Assembly (NCBI RefSeq): GCF_000284015.1
Contig: NC_016943.1
Span: 2,025,541-2,089,540 of the forward strand
Reading direction: 5' to 3'
Origin: Blastococcus saxobsidens DD2
GTDB lineage: Bacteria > Actinomycetota > Actinomycetes > Mycobacteriales > Geodermatophilaceae
DNA: 64,000 nucleotides
The translations under genes were made by a program, and so were the position numbers. How positions within the stretch are numbered: position 1 is the first letter of the stretch; each line of letters starts with the position of its first letter. Shown here in pieces: positions 50,210-59,023 of the stretch. The notes under the pieces were generated by a model. That model did not search any database. It was given only the letters and a program-made list of their open reading frames with translations, and was not told where the DNA came from.

Positions 50210-50908
50210 GTGCTCAGTCGTGAGGAGTACCTCGAAGCCTGGTCGCGGTGGCACGGCGGCGCCGACACGCAGGCGCCGCTGGTGCGGGGCTGGCTGTCGC
50301 TGGCGCACACGCTGGCCCGGCCGCTCGCCGTGCTGCCACCGGTCGCCGTGACCGCGGCCGGGGCGGTGGTCGCCGCGGCTGCGGTGCCGCCGGCCGCCGC
50401 CGGAGGTGCCTGGCTGGTCCTGGCCGGGCTGCTCGTCGGGCTCTCCGGCCTGCTCGACAGCCTCGACGGCGCACTCGCCATCGGCACCGGACGGGCCTCG
50501 CAGCGCGGGTTCGTGCTCGACTCCGTCGTCGACCGGCTGACCGAGGCCGCCTATGCGGCGGCGCTGTGGGCCGCCGGGGCTCCCGGCTGGCTGGCCGTGT
50601 GCTTCGGGGCCCTGTGCTGGCTGCCCGACTACCTGCGGGCCCGCGCCGGGCAGGCCGGCGTGCACCGGACGGGGCCCATCTCGCTGTGGGAGCGGCCGAC
50701 CCGGGTCGCCATGGCAGCGCTCACGTTCGCCGGCGCGGGGATGGTGTCGGGCCTCCAGGTGGCCGGCCTGGACGGGGCGAGCCTGGTGGTCACCACCGGG
50801 GCCGCGGTCGGCGTGCTGTTCGGCGCCCTGGGCACGGCGCAGCTGGGACGGTGGCTGCGCGGCGAGCTGGCCGGCCCGGGGCCGGTTCCGATCCCCGGGC
50901 CGGACTGA
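50210..50908 (+). CDS. CDP-alcohol phosphatidyltransferase-family protein
   Basis: A 232-residue membrane enzyme with several helices. The CDP-alcohol motif is recognisable but altered: DSLDGALAIGTGRASQRGFVLDSVVD. All Asp positions are kept, but the Arg of the canonical DGxxAR is Ile. The family joins a CDP-activated group to an alcohol in phospholipid synthesis; the substitution makes activity less certain. Start is GTG 50210, after a GGGAGGGGG tract; ATG 50162 is an alternative overlapping the divergent lipase gene. Confidence 0.78.
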   Translation: MLSREEYLEAWSRWHGGADTQAPLVRGWLSLAHTLARPLAVLPPVAVTAAGAVVAAAAVPPAAAGGAWLVLAGLLVGLSGLLDSLDGALAIGTGRASQRGFVLDSVVDRLTEAAYAAALWAAGAPGWLAVCFGALCWLPDYLRARAGQAGVHRTGPISLWERPTRVAMAALTFAGAGMVSGLQVAGLDGASLVVTTGAAVGVLFGALGTAQLGRWLRGELAGPGPVPIPGPD

Positions 50909-51006
50909 CCGGGTTCCGGCCCGGTACCGGAAGGCCTGGGGACGACGGCGCGCCGGGGCGGCACCTAGGGTGTGCGGTGCCCGACCCCAGCCCCCGAGGA
51001 GCCTCC

Positions 51007-51984
51007 GTGCCCGTCGTCGTCACCGGCTCCATCGCCACCGACCACCTGATGACCTTCCCGGGTCGCTTCACGGAGCAGTTCGTCGAAGGCCAGATGGAGA
51101 ACGTCTCGCTCTCCTTCCTCGTCGACGACCTGGTGCAGCACCGGGGCGGCGCCGGGGCCAACATGGCCTACGGGCTGGGGCTGCTGGGCCTCTCGCCGGT
51201 GCTGGTGGGCTCGGTCGGCAACGACTTCGCCGACTACGACGCCTGGCTGACCCGCCACGGCGTGGACACCCGCAGCGTCCGCTGGTCGGAGCTCAAGCAC
51301 ACCGCCCGCTTCGTGTGCACCACCGACGAGGCGAACAACCAGATCGCCTCGTTCTACTCGGGGGCGATGGCCGAGGCCTCGCAGATCGAGCTGGCGCCGG
51401 TCGCCGACCGCATCGGCGCTCCCGACATCGTCGTCGTCGGCCCCAACGACCCGACCGCCATGGTGCGCCACACCCAGGAGTGCCGGGACCGCGGCTACGC
51501 CTTCGCGGCCGACCCCAGCCAGCAGCTGGCCTGGGCCGGCGGCGAGATGATCCGCGACCTGGTCGCCGGCGCCGAACTGCTGTTCACCAACGAGTACGAA
51601 TCCGCCCTGTTGCTGCAGAAGACCGGCTGGACGGCCGACGAGGTGCTCGCCCAGGTCGGCACCTGGGTGACCACCCGCGCCGCCGAGGGGGTTCTCGTCC
51701 GGCGGGCCGGCGACGAGCCGCTGACGGTGATCGCCGTGCCGGAGACCAAGCCGGTCGAGCCCACCGGCGGCGGCGACGCCCTGCGGGCCGGCTTCATCGC
51801 CGGCCGCATGTGGGGGCTGGGCCTGGAGCGGTCGACGCAGCTGGGCTCCGCCGTGGCGACCGCCGCTGTCGAGGTGATCGGGACGCAGGAGTACGACCTG
51901 CCGCGGGAGAGCTTTATGACCCGCTTCGCCGAGGCGTTCGGCGCCGAGGCGGCCGACGAGGTCGCAGCCCACCTGCCCGGCTGA
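51007..51984 (+). CDS. adoK: Adenosine kinase-like PfkB-family kinase
   Basis: A 325-residue PfkB/ribokinase-fold kinase. Its N-terminus (VTGSIATDHLMTFPGRFTEQ, then SLSFLVDDLVQHRGG) closely resembles M. tuberculosis adenosine kinase Rv2202c, which makes AMP for purine salvage. Other shared blocks are HTARFVCTTD, AADPSQQLAW, LFTNEYE and TQLGSAVATAAVEVIGTQEY. The anion-hole motif is TGGGDALRAGF rather than the usual TGxGDAFxAGF; the catalytic Asp is kept. A TAGGGT element (50966-50971) may be its -10 region. Confidence 0.9.
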   Translation: MPVVVTGSIATDHLMTFPGRFTEQFVEGQMENVSLSFLVDDLVQHRGGAGANMAYGLGLLGLSPVLVGSVGNDFADYDAWLTRHGVDTRSVRWSELKHTARFVCTTDEANNQIASFYSGAMAEASQIELAPVADRIGAPDIVVVGPNDPTAMVRHTQECRDRGYAFAADPSQQLAWAGGEMIRDLVAGAELLFTNEYESALLLQKTGWTADEVLAQVGTWVTTRAAEGVLVRRAGDEPLTVIAVPETKPVEPTGGGDALRAGFIAGRMWGLGLERSTQLGSAVATAAVEVIGTQEYDLPRESFMTRFAEAFGAEAADEVAAHLPG

Positions 51985-52006
51985 GCCCGGCCGGGCGTCG
52001 CCGGAG

Positions 52007-52666
52007 CTACTGCTGGCGGAGGCGCTCGCCGATCGTGGGATCGGCCTCCCACTGGTGGTGCGGGATCCGGGGGATCTCGCGCACCTCGCCGATGGTCGCC
52101 CACTCGTTGCCACCGAGCCGTGCCAGCGGGCGCAGCTCGTCGATCCGCGGCCGGCCGTCGCGCACGGCCGACTCCCACACGCTGATGTGCACGACCCGGC
52201 CCAGCACCACGGTGCTGTCACCGAGCCGCAGGGTGGCGTGCAGCTCGCACTCGATGCTCACCGGGGACTCCGCCACCCGGAGCGCCGACACCTTCTCGGC
52301 CGGCTCCAGCAGCACCCCGGCCTGCTCGGCCTCGCTGGTGTGCGGCGGGAAGTCGGTGCCGGTGGCGTTGACCTGCTCGAACAGCGGCTCGGGGGTGAGG
52401 TTCACCGTGAACTCGCCGGTGGCCTCCACGTTCCGCAGCGAGTCCTTCCGCCCCACCGAGGTGAACTGCACGATCGGTGGGTCGACGCAGGCGACGGTGT
52501 AGAAGGAGTGCGGCGCCAGGTTGTGCACGCCGTCGGCCGAGCGGCTGCACACCCACGCGATCGGCCGGGGGACGACGACGGAGTTCAGCACGCGGTAGAA
52601 CGCGCCGGCAGCCATCCCCGCGGGGTCGAACGAGGTGCGCGGCCGGGGCTGCTCGGGGGTGGTCAC
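52007..52666 (-). CDS. Flavin reductase / FMN-binding split-barrel protein
   Basis: A 219-residue protein with the flavin reductase-like domain: VVPRPIAWVCSRSADGVHNL, FTSVGRKDSLRNVEATGEF and TVNLTPEPLFEQVNATGTDF. These proteins bind FMN and reduce flavin or pass reduced flavin to a monooxygenase. Start is GTG 52666. No partner monooxygenase lies next to it. It converges on adoK with a 22-nt gap. Confidence 0.87.
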   Translation of the reverse strand: MTTPEQPRPRTSFDPAGMAAGAFYRVLNSVVVPRPIAWVCSRSADGVHNLAPHSFYTVACVDPPIVQFTSVGRKDSLRNVEATGEFTVNLTPEPLFEQVNATGTDFPPHTSEAEQAGVLLEPAEKVSALRVAESPVSIECELHATLRLGDSTVVLGRVVHISVWESAVRDGRPRIDELRPLARLGGNEWATIGEVREIPRIPHHQWEADPTIGERLRQQ

Positions 52667-52769
52667 GGGCCCATCGTCGCCGGGTACGGCCTCCGGCGCG
52701 CAGGCGGGGCGGGTGTTGCCGCCCTCTAGGGTGTCGCGAGCCGCCGGACGACGGGAGAGGGATCCCCAG

Positions 52770-53690
52770 ATGAGCAGCCTGCAGATGAAGGCGATCGCCG
52801 CGGTCCTGCGCCTGGCCTACAAGCCGCGGATGGGCACGGCCGAACGGGGACGCGCACGAGTGGCGGGGCCGAAGGGGCCGTCCGAGCCGCCCGCGAAGCT
52901 GCGCAAGCGGCATGCGGTCAGCACCCGCCGGGTCGGCGGCTTCGACTGTCACACGGTGGCTCCGCGGGACCGGCCTGCCGGACGCGCCGCGATCTACCTC
53001 CACGGCGGCGCCTACATCAGCGAGATCTCCCCGCAGCACTGGGCGCTGATCTCGCGGATGGCCGACGCGGGCGTGCGCGTGGAGGTGCCCAGCTACGGCC
53101 TCGCCCCGCAGCACACCTACCGGGACGCGTATCCGTTCCTGACCGAGGTCTACCGACGGCTCGTGGCCGACGTCGAGGCGCCCGCGATCAGCATGGTGGG
53201 CGATTCGGCGGGCGGGGGGCTGGCGCTCGGGCTGGCGCAGACCCTCGGCGACGTCGGGCTGCCGCAGCCGGGCCGGCTGGTGCTCATCGCCCCGTGGCTC
53301 GACCTGACCCTGAGCAACCCCGACCTCCCTGCCGTCGAGGCCCGCGATCCGTGGCTGAGCACGGCCGGGTTGCACGAGGCGGCGCGGGCGTGGGCCGGAG
53401 GCGACGACCCGACCCAGCCACGGCTCAGTCCGCTCAACGGATCCCTCGCTGATCTTCCGCCGATAGACCTCTACGTCGGCACCCGCGACATCTGCCTGCC
53501 CGATGCCCTCCTCCTCCGGGACCGCGCTACGGCCGACGGTGCCCGGCTCCGCCTCGTGACCTGCGAGGGCGCCGTCCACGTCTATCCACTGGTCCCGGCT
53601 CCCGAGGGCCGTGCCGCGGCGCGTGAGGTCGTCCGGACCGTGGCGGGGGAGCCGGCGGGACGGCCTACAGGGGCCGATCCCGCCAGGTGA
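52770..53690 (+). CDS. HSL-family esterase (alpha/beta hydrolase 3)
   Basis: A 306-residue hormone-sensitive-lipase-type esterase. It has the oxyanion motif YLHGGAYISEI, nucleophile GDSAGGGLALGLA, aspartate in YVGTRDICLPDA and histidine in CEGAVHVYP. An N-terminal cap region precedes the motif. It is leader-less by eye but a TAGGGT element lies about 45 nt before the ATG. Its last 26 nt overlap the convergent glycosyltransferase gene. Confidence 0.88.
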   Translation: MSSLQMKAIAAVLRLAYKPRMGTAERGRARVAGPKGPSEPPAKLRKRHAVSTRRVGGFDCHTVAPRDRPAGRAAIYLHGGAYISEISPQHWALISRMADAGVRVEVPSYGLAPQHTYRDAYPFLTEVYRRLVADVEAPAISMVGDSAGGGLALGLAQTLGDVGLPQPGRLVLIAPWLDLTLSNPDLPAVEARDPWLSTAGLHEAARAWAGGDDPTQPRLSPLNGSLADLPPIDLYVGTRDICLPDALLLRDRATADGARLRLVTCEGAVHVYPLVPAPEGRAAAREVVRTVAGEPAGRPTGADPAR

Positions 53691-54759
53691 GCGTGCCGCG
53701 CCGACGGCCGAGGACCGACCGGGCCATCAGCGCGTCGAGCGCCAGCACCGACACCGGGTGCGCCAGGGCGTCCGGCCAGGCCCGGCTGCCACTTGCCACG
53801 GCGCCGGCCACGCGCCCGGCGACGCCGGCGGCGTACCCGATCATGCCCACCCTCGACCCGCCGAGCGCCGCCACCGCCGGGACGACGTAGACGGCGGTGA
53901 GCGCCGCCGCCGCGGCTACCCCGGCCAGCGGGCGCCCGCCGACCGTGGCCCACAGCGACTTGGCGTAGCCGTCCCGCAGCGCCGGCCAGCCCTCGTACAT
54001 CCGGCAGGCGGCCAGCCGCGAGCCGTCGATCGGCCCACCGCGCCCGCCGGCCCGCTTGACCGCCCGGAGCAGTGCGATGTCCTCGAGCACCTCGCCCCGC
54101 ACGGCCTCGTGCCCGCCCGCCCGCTGGTAGGTGGCCCGCCGCACGACGAGGAACTGGCCGTTGGCGGCGGCCAGGGACGGCCGGGGCGAGCGCTCGGCCA
54201 GCCGGAGCGGCAGCGTCGTCGTCCAGAGCCACGGGGACAGCGGCTGCACCAGGCGCTCGGCCGGGCCCACGGCGAGCGGGCGCGGCCAGGGGGAGACCAG
54301 GTCCAGCCCGTGTGCGTCGAGCACCGCCACCGCGGCGGCGACCGCATCGGGGAAGAGCCGGACGTCGGCGTCGACGAACACCAGCACGTCGCCCTCCGCT
54401 TCGGCGGCACCGACCGCGCAGGCGTGCGGCTTGCCCAGCCAACCGGGCGGTAGCGGGGGAGCGGTCACCAGCCGGACCCGACGGTCGTGGACCGCACGGA
54501 CGACGTCGGCCGTTTCGTCGGTGGAGCCGTCGTCGACCACCACGACCTGGAACCGGTCGACGCCCCGCTGGTCGAGCAGGGCGGCCAGGCACCCCGCCAC
54601 CTGGTCGGCCTCGTCGCGCACGGGCAGCACGACGGTGACCGGACGGGCGACCGCAGGGGGGCCGGCCGGGGGACGGCGCAACAGCGCGGCGTTGACCGCG
54701 GCGTGCGCGGCGCCGGCGACGGCGAGGCCGGTCAGCGTGCCCAGCAGGCGCCCGCTCAC
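53665..54759 (-). CDS. Family 2 glycosyltransferase of the carotenoid tailoring operon
   Basis: A 364-residue membrane glycosyltransferase: N-terminal helix, GT2 catalytic core with VTVVLPVRDEADQVAGCLAA, VVVVDDGSTDETAD, PGWLGKPHACAVGA, metal-binding FVDADVR, GQFLVVRRATYQRAGGHEAV and EDIALLRAVKRAG, then C-terminal membrane helices. The layout matches CrtQ/CruG/HpnI-like enzymes that glycosylate carotenoids or hopanoids. GTG 54759 overlaps the cruF-like stop (GTGA). With the CruF-like and CrtO-like neighbours, a glycosylated carotenoid is the likely product. Confidence 0.82.
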   Translation of the reverse strand: MSGRLLGTLTGLAVAGAAHAAVNAALLRRPPAGPPAVARPVTVVLPVRDEADQVAGCLAALLDQRGVDRFQVVVVDDGSTDETADVVRAVHDRRVRLVTAPPLPPGWLGKPHACAVGAAEAEGDVLVFVDADVRLFPDAVAAAVAVLDAHGLDLVSPWPRPLAVGPAERLVQPLSPWLWTTTLPLRLAERSPRPSLAAANGQFLVVRRATYQRAGGHEAVRGEVLEDIALLRAVKRAGGRGGPIDGSRLAACRMYEGWPALRDGYAKSLWATVGGRPLAGVAAAAALTAVYVVPAVAALGGSRVGMIGYAAGVAGRVAGAVASGSRAWPDALAHPVSVLALDALMARSVLGRRRGTLTWRDRPL

Positions 54760-55574
54760 CGGCGCCCCGCGCGCCGGTGCTGCACCGCGAGGACGACGAG
54801 CACGGCCGCGCCGAGACCGGCGCCCCAGGCCGCGGAACCGGGCAGCCCGAGCCAGCCGGCGTGCGCCAGGGCACCGCCGAGGGTCATCCAGCCCAGCGCG
54901 AACAGCGGGGCGGCCGGCCCCACCCGGGGGGATCCGCCGACCCGTGTCCGGCCGACGAGCACGTCGAGCAGGGTCATGAGCACCGCGCCCGCCAGCAGCC
55001 ATCCGGCGAGGTTGGTCAGCGGCACGGTCCCGATCCCGGGCAGGCCGGGCGTGGGGTCGGCCCAGGTCCAGTAGCCGGCGTGGACCATCTGCGGATCGAG
55101 GACGACGTCCCACGCCGCGAAGACCGCGGCCGCCCAGGCGATGCGGGCCGCCCGCCGGAACGAGGCGCGGACCGGGCGGGCCAGCAACTCGCCCAGCAGC
55201 CAGCTCGGCCAGGCCATCATCAGCCAGGCCAGCGGCACCAGGAACGGCACGCCCAGCGCGGTCGGGCCGAGCGTGTCGCTGTAGGTGTAGGTCCCGTAGG
55301 GATAGCCGGTGGCCAGGCCGATCGACTCGAAGACGACGGCGGTGAGGGCCACCAGCACGAACACCCCGGCACCGGTCCGGGCCCCACGGCTCAGCCCGGC
55401 GTGTGCCACGGACAGCGCCGAGCCCAGCAGCACGATGGTCCACGAGACGACGTCCCGGGCCGCTCCGGAGCTCAGCGGGTAGGCGATCGCCGTCGCCACC
55501 AGCGCACCGGCCAGCACCAGGGGAACCGCCCGGCGCACCGGCGGCACCGCCAGGTGGGTGGCCGCGGCCGTCAT
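54756..55574 (-). CDS. cruF: CruF-like carotenoid biosynthesis membrane protein
   Basis: A 272-residue protein with about seven helices and the CruF/DUF422 signature: VFESIGLATGYPYGTYTYSD, LGVPFLVPLAWLMMAWPSWL, AWDVVLDPQMVHAGYWTW and GIPLTNLAGWL-like GTVPLTNLAGWLLAG. CruF proteins are carotenoid 1',2'-hydratases. The WDVVLDPQMV block carries likely catalytic acids. It is coupled by ATGA/GTGA overlaps to both neighbours. Exact reaction is inferred from family. Confidence 0.85.
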   Translation of the reverse strand: MTAAATHLAVPPVRRAVPLVLAGALVATAIAYPLSSGAARDVVSWTIVLLGSALSVAHAGLSRGARTGAGVFVLVALTAVVFESIGLATGYPYGTYTYSDTLGPTALGVPFLVPLAWLMMAWPSWLLGELLARPVRASFRRAARIAWAAAVFAAWDVVLDPQMVHAGYWTWADPTPGLPGIGTVPLTNLAGWLLAGAVLMTLLDVLVGRTRVGGSPRVGPAAPLFALGWMTLGGALAHAGWLGLPGSAAWGAGLGAAVLVVLAVQHRRAGRR

Positions 55575-57229
55575 TCCGCCGCCCCGATCCGCCACCGGCG
55601 CAGCGCCCGGCCGGCCGCGGCGCGGGCGCGGGGCAGCGCCCGGCGGTCGGCGAGCACGGTGCGTGCCGCCGTCCGCCCCGAGTTGCCGGAGACCCCGCCG
55701 CCGGGGTGCGTGGACGCGCCGGCGAGGTAGAGGCCGGGCAGGCCGGGGACGCGGTAGCCCGACAGCCCCGGTGCGGGCCGGAAGGCGAACATGCTGGCCA
55801 GGCCCATCTCCACGTGCATGACGTTGCCACGCGGCAGGGACAGTTCGCGTTCCAGGGCCAGCGGGGTCTGCACGTGCACCTCGCGGACGGAGGCGGTGAA
55901 GCCGGGGGCGTAGCGGTCGACGGCCTCGACCAGCCGCCGGGCCTCGGTGTCGGCGAGGGCGTCCCAGTCGCCGCCGTCGGCCAGCGCGTACGGGTACCAC
56001 TGGCCCCAGATGGTGACCACGTGCTGCCCGGGCGGGGCGAGGGTGTCGTCGCTGGCGGAGAACGACATGGCCAGCGGCACCGGCTCGCGGGGGACCCGGC
56101 CGGCCCCCCAGTCGCCGTGCGCGGCGGCCAGCTGGCCGCGGTCGGTGCACAGCAGCTGGAGGCCCTGCAGCGCGTCGGCCGCCGCGACGCCCGGGTAGGA
56201 CGGCGGTGCGTCGGTCAGGGCCCGCACGACCAGGCCGAAGCCGTTGCCGATCGGCGGGGCGGCGTCGGCGAGCACCGGGGGAGCGGCGTCGCCGGCCAGC
56301 TCGCGGGTGACGCCGATGTGGCAGGCCGCCACCACCGCCGGCGCGCGGACCACCCGCCCCGACCGGGTCTCCACCCCGGCCACCCGGCCGTCGTCCACCA
56401 GCAGCCGTGCCGCGCCGTCGCCGAGCACGACCCGGCCGCCGTCGGACTCCAGCCGCCGCCGCAGTGCCTGCGTCAGCTCGCCGGAGCCGCCGACGGGGTG
56501 ACCGGGCGGGACGTCGTGCAGCAGGGCCACCCAGCCGACCATCGCCGCGGTGCCGGGCTCGGACATCGGCGGGCCGGACTGGGCGCCGAACCAGGCCAGC
56601 GCCGCCTTGAGCCGCTCGCTGGTGAACCAGCGGTCGAGCAGCGCGTCCCCCGAGCCGAGGAAGTCGACGGCGAGCTCGCCGCCGGGGGTGCGGGCGCGGC
56701 CCTCGGCGGGCGCGCCGAGCGGCCAGAAGGAACGGAGCAGGCCGCCGGCCGACGGTGCCCGGCCGAACGAGGCGACGACGGCGCGGCTGCGCGGCTGCCA
56801 GACCGCGACGAACCGCCGGTAGGCGGCGGCGTCGGTGGCGCCGCACGCCGCCTCGATCGAGGCGCAGGTGGCGTCCAGGTCGACGGAGAAGACCAGCGGC
56901 CGGCCGTCGGGTCCGGCGTCGCCCGGAGCGGGCGCGGGGGCGAAGCCCCAGGGGTCGCAGTCGATGTAGCGGAGCCCGTGGGCGGCGAGGTCCAGTTCCT
57001 CGACGATGCCGCTGTGCCGGACGATGACGTGCGCGCTGGAACCGCGGTCGACCCGCACCCCGGGCCAGCGCTCGACGGTGGAGACCGCCCCGCCGAGGAC
57101 CTCGTCGGATTCGACGACCTCGACGGAGAGGCCGTCGCGTGCGAGGTAGCAGGCGGCGACGAGGCCGTTGTGGCCGGAGCCGACGACGACGACGTCCACG
57201 GGCTCGGGCGGGACGGCGGGTGAGGTCAC
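55571..57229 (-). CDS. CrtO-like carotenoid oxidoreductase (CrtI superfamily)
   Basis: A 552-residue FAD enzyme: N-terminal VVVVGSGHNGLVAACYLARD, GGAVSTVERWPGVRVDRGSS, and C-terminal GLYLAGASTHPGGGVSGNSG. This pattern fits CrtO-type beta-carotene ketolases and related phytoene-desaturase-like proteins rather than the CrtI of the first cluster. With crtYcYd producing ringed carotenoids, ketolation to echinenone or canthaxanthin is plausible but unproven. It could instead be an uncharacterised FAD oxidoreductase. GTG 57229 overlaps the GNAT stop. Confidence 0.8.
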   Translation of the reverse strand: MTSPAVPPEPVDVVVVGSGHNGLVAACYLARDGLSVEVVESDEVLGGAVSTVERWPGVRVDRGSSAHVIVRHSGIVEELDLAAHGLRYIDCDPWGFAPAPAPGDAGPDGRPLVFSVDLDATCASIEAACGATDAAAYRRFVAVWQPRSRAVVASFGRAPSAGGLLRSFWPLGAPAEGRARTPGGELAVDFLGSGDALLDRWFTSERLKAALAWFGAQSGPPMSEPGTAAMVGWVALLHDVPPGHPVGGSGELTQALRRRLESDGGRVVLGDGAARLLVDDGRVAGVETRSGRVVRAPAVVAACHIGVTRELAGDAAPPVLADAAPPIGNGFGLVVRALTDAPPSYPGVAAADALQGLQLLCTDRGQLAAAHGDWGAGRVPREPVPLAMSFSASDDTLAPPGQHVVTIWGQWYPYALADGGDWDALADTEARRLVEAVDRYAPGFTASVREVHVQTPLALERELSLPRGNVMHVEMGLASMFAFRPAPGLSGYRVPGLPGLYLAGASTHPGGGVSGNSGRTAARTVLADRRALPRARAAAGRALRRWRIGAAE

Positions 57230-57834
57230 GCCCGGGAGTTCGTCGCGGAGGGGGCGGGTGGATGCAGCGGCAGCTTCACGCCGAGGACGGCGAACGGCCG
57301 GGAGTCGCCGGGGAAGTGGTAGCCGCGGGCGAGGTCGACGAACCCGTCGGCGCGGTACAGCCGGAAGGCCTTGGTGTCGGCATCGGGGGTGGAGAGCAGG
57401 GCCACCGGGTGCGGCAGCCCCTCGACGAGCGCGTGCAGCAGCTGCCGGCCGAGCCCCTGGCTCTGCGCGTCGGGGTGGACGTGCAGCTCGCAGACCTCGA
57501 AGGCGCCGGGCAGCCACTTCTTCGCCGTCCGCCGGTCCAGAGCGGCGCGCACCTGGTCGTGCCACCACTGCCCGGGGGCGACGAGGTAGCCGTAGCCGAA
57601 GCCGACCAGGCGCTCGGCCGTTTCGCCCCCACCCGTCCCGGTCTGCGCGAAGGCCCCCACCGCGCGGAACCCGGGCCGCTCGGTGTGCTGGACGGCGTAG
57701 CCGTACCGGCCGGCGACGACGCCCGAGTCGTAGCCCATCGCCAGGCCGTAGACGGTGAGCACCTCGTGCATGTGCTCGCGCATCCACGACGGCGGGAGCT
57801 CGACGATGCGGGAGGTGGGCCGGGTGTCGGTCAC
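57226..57834 (-). CDS. GNAT-family N-acetyltransferase
   Basis: A 202-residue acetyltransferase with the acetyl-CoA motif ELHVHPDAQSQGLGRQLLHA (QGLG pyrophosphate loop) and the downstream KAFRLYRADGFVDLARGYHF segment. Substrate is unknown. GTG 57834 overlaps the ybaK stop, and its stop overlaps the crtO-like start, placing it in the five-gene carotenoid tailoring operon. It may modify the pigment or simply be cotranscribed. Confidence 0.85.
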   Translation of the reverse strand: MTDTRPTSRIVELPPSWMREHMHEVLTVYGLAMGYDSGVVAGRYGYAVQHTERPGFRAVGAFAQTGTGGGETAERLVGFGYGYLVAPGQWWHDQVRAALDRRTAKKWLPGAFEVCELHVHPDAQSQGLGRQLLHALVEGLPHPVALLSTPDADTKAFRLYRADGFVDLARGYHFPGDSRPFAVLGVKLPLHPPAPSATNSRA

Positions 57835-58343
57835 GGGGTGAACACCCCCGCCGTAGGGGCGGTCGCAGCCCCCACCTCGGCCGGGGTGCCCTCGGTGAGC
57901 CGGAGCAGCTCGTCGTAGCTGGTGGGGAAGACCGTGTGCGGGTGCCCGGCGGCCGCCCACACCTCCTGGTAGCGGGCCAGCTCGACGTCGACCAGCGTGC
58001 CGATCGGCTCGGGGTGCCCGATCGGCGCGACGCCGCCGATGGCCTGGCCGGTGTGCCGCCGCACGAACTCGGGGGTGGACCGGGTGAGCGCCGGGACGCC
58101 GAGGAACTCGGCCACCCGGACCTCGTCGACCCGGTGCCCGCCGCTGGTCAGGACGAGCAGAGGGGTGCCGCCGACGTCGAACACCAGGCTGTTGGCGATG
58201 GCGCCGACCGGCACGCCGAGCTGGGCGGCGGCTGCGGCGGCGGTGCGGGCGCTGTCGGGCAGATGGCGCACCTGGCCGGTGGCACCGGCCGCGCGGAGCA
58301 GCTGCTCGACCTCGGTGACCCGTGGGTGGTCCGGCGGGCTCAT
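57831..58343 (-). CDS. ybaK: YbaK/ProX-type aminoacyl-tRNA deacylase
   Basis: A 170-residue single-domain trans-editing protein that removes mischarged amino acids from tRNA (Cys-tRNAPro or similar). It shows QLGVPVGAIANSLVFDVGGT (conserved catalytic-site Lys of YbaK replaced by Asn in the KSLVF position), LTSGGHRVDEVRV and IGGVAPIGHPEP. ATG 58343 heads the five-gene run. The family is clear. The K-to-N change is also seen in other actinobacterial members as far as I recall, so it need not mean loss of function. Confidence 0.82.
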   Translation of the reverse strand: MSPPDHPRVTEVEQLLRAAGATGQVRHLPDSARTAAAAAAQLGVPVGAIANSLVFDVGGTPLLVLTSGGHRVDEVRVAEFLGVPALTRSTPEFVRRHTGQAIGGVAPIGHPEPIGTLVDVELARYQEVWAAAGHPHTVFPTSYDELLRLTEGTPAEVGAATAPTAGVFTP

Positions 58344-58430
58344 GCGTCGATCCTGCCACCGGCCAGGGACGCGTGCGCCCTGGTGGCCCGGGACGGAGAG
58401 CAGGCCGGTACGGCTGTCTGATCGACGGTG

Positions 58431-58700
58431 TCAGTCGCGCGCGCCGAACCGCTGCTGCGCGGCCTGCCTGGTGACGCCGAGCGCGGCACCGATCATCACC
58501 CAGGAGTCACCGGCCGCACGCGCATCGGCGACAGCTTCGCGCAGTCGGTGCTCGGCGGCGGCCAGATCCTCGTTGGCGGCGATGATCCGCCGGACGTGGG
58601 TGGCGTCCCGGAAGTCGAGCTTGCTGGGGTCGAGGTTGTCCAGCCACTCCTCGGTGGCGGTCGCCTCGTCGTGGACAGTGGCCTTGGGCATGCTCATCAC
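58431..58700 (-). CDS. HTH protein, probable antitoxin of the BrnT-like pair
   Basis: An 89-residue protein with a C-terminal HTH ([20 protein letters not shown]) and a helical middle section. Its GTG/ATG start overlaps the stop of the BrnT-like toxin gene, so the two form a toxin-first module. It is likely the DNA-binding antitoxin, acting at the palindrome at 58938. Start is GTG 58700 or ATG 58697. Confidence 0.75.
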   Translation of the reverse strand: MMSMPKATVHDEATATEEWLDNLDPSKLDFRDATHVRRIIAANEDLAAAEHRLREAVADARAAGDSWVMIGAALGVTRQAAQQRFGARD

Positions 58701-58941
58701 CTCAGGTTCAGTCGGGAGAGAAAGGTCGGGCGGGCGTTGTCGGCATGGATGATCCGGGTGGGTTCATCGGCGGGGACCAGGACGAGTTCCAAGAAGGCAC
58801 CGTCGCGGGCGGGACCGATGGCGATGATGCGGATCTCGCCGTCGTACTCCTGCTCAGCGGCGGCGTAGACGTTGCGCCAGGCGTGGAGGATGTCGGCTTC
58901 CGCGATGCCGTGCTTCCGGGCGCTCCCGGCGATCTCCGCAT
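58697..58941 (-). pseudogene. BrnT-like toxin gene, frameshifted at its start
   Basis: The minus strand encodes about 76 toxin-like residues (EIAGSARKHGIAEADILHAW, then [32 protein letters not shown]) typical of actinobacterial BrnT/DUF4258-like toxins. That frame has no start codon: a TGA lies just upstream. An ATG CGG at 58941 is in another frame. One missing G (ATG CGG GAG ATC instead of ATG CGG AGA TC) would restore MREIAGSARKHG. The gene is therefore inactivated by one base or carries a sequence error. It is coupled to the HTH gene. Confidence 0.65.
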
Positions 58942-58962
58942 GTCAATGTTACGTTGACATGC
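58938..58962. promoter_or_regulatory. Palindromic operator of the BrnT-like module
   Basis: Perfect 9-bp arms GCATGTCAA and TTGACATGC separated by TGTTACG, overlapping the toxin start. It fits an autoregulatory site bound by the antitoxin. Confidence 0.65.
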
Positions 58963-59023
58963 GTTCGATCGGCAAGAGTGGAGCCGCTGTGGTCGATCAG
59001 CGGCCGAACGCGCGTCCACGAGG

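Noticed and set aside
58708..59019. A 103-codon Ser/Pro-rich minus-strand frame
   Set aside because: It is the shifted frame of the BrnT-like toxin; the other frame has toxin family sequence.
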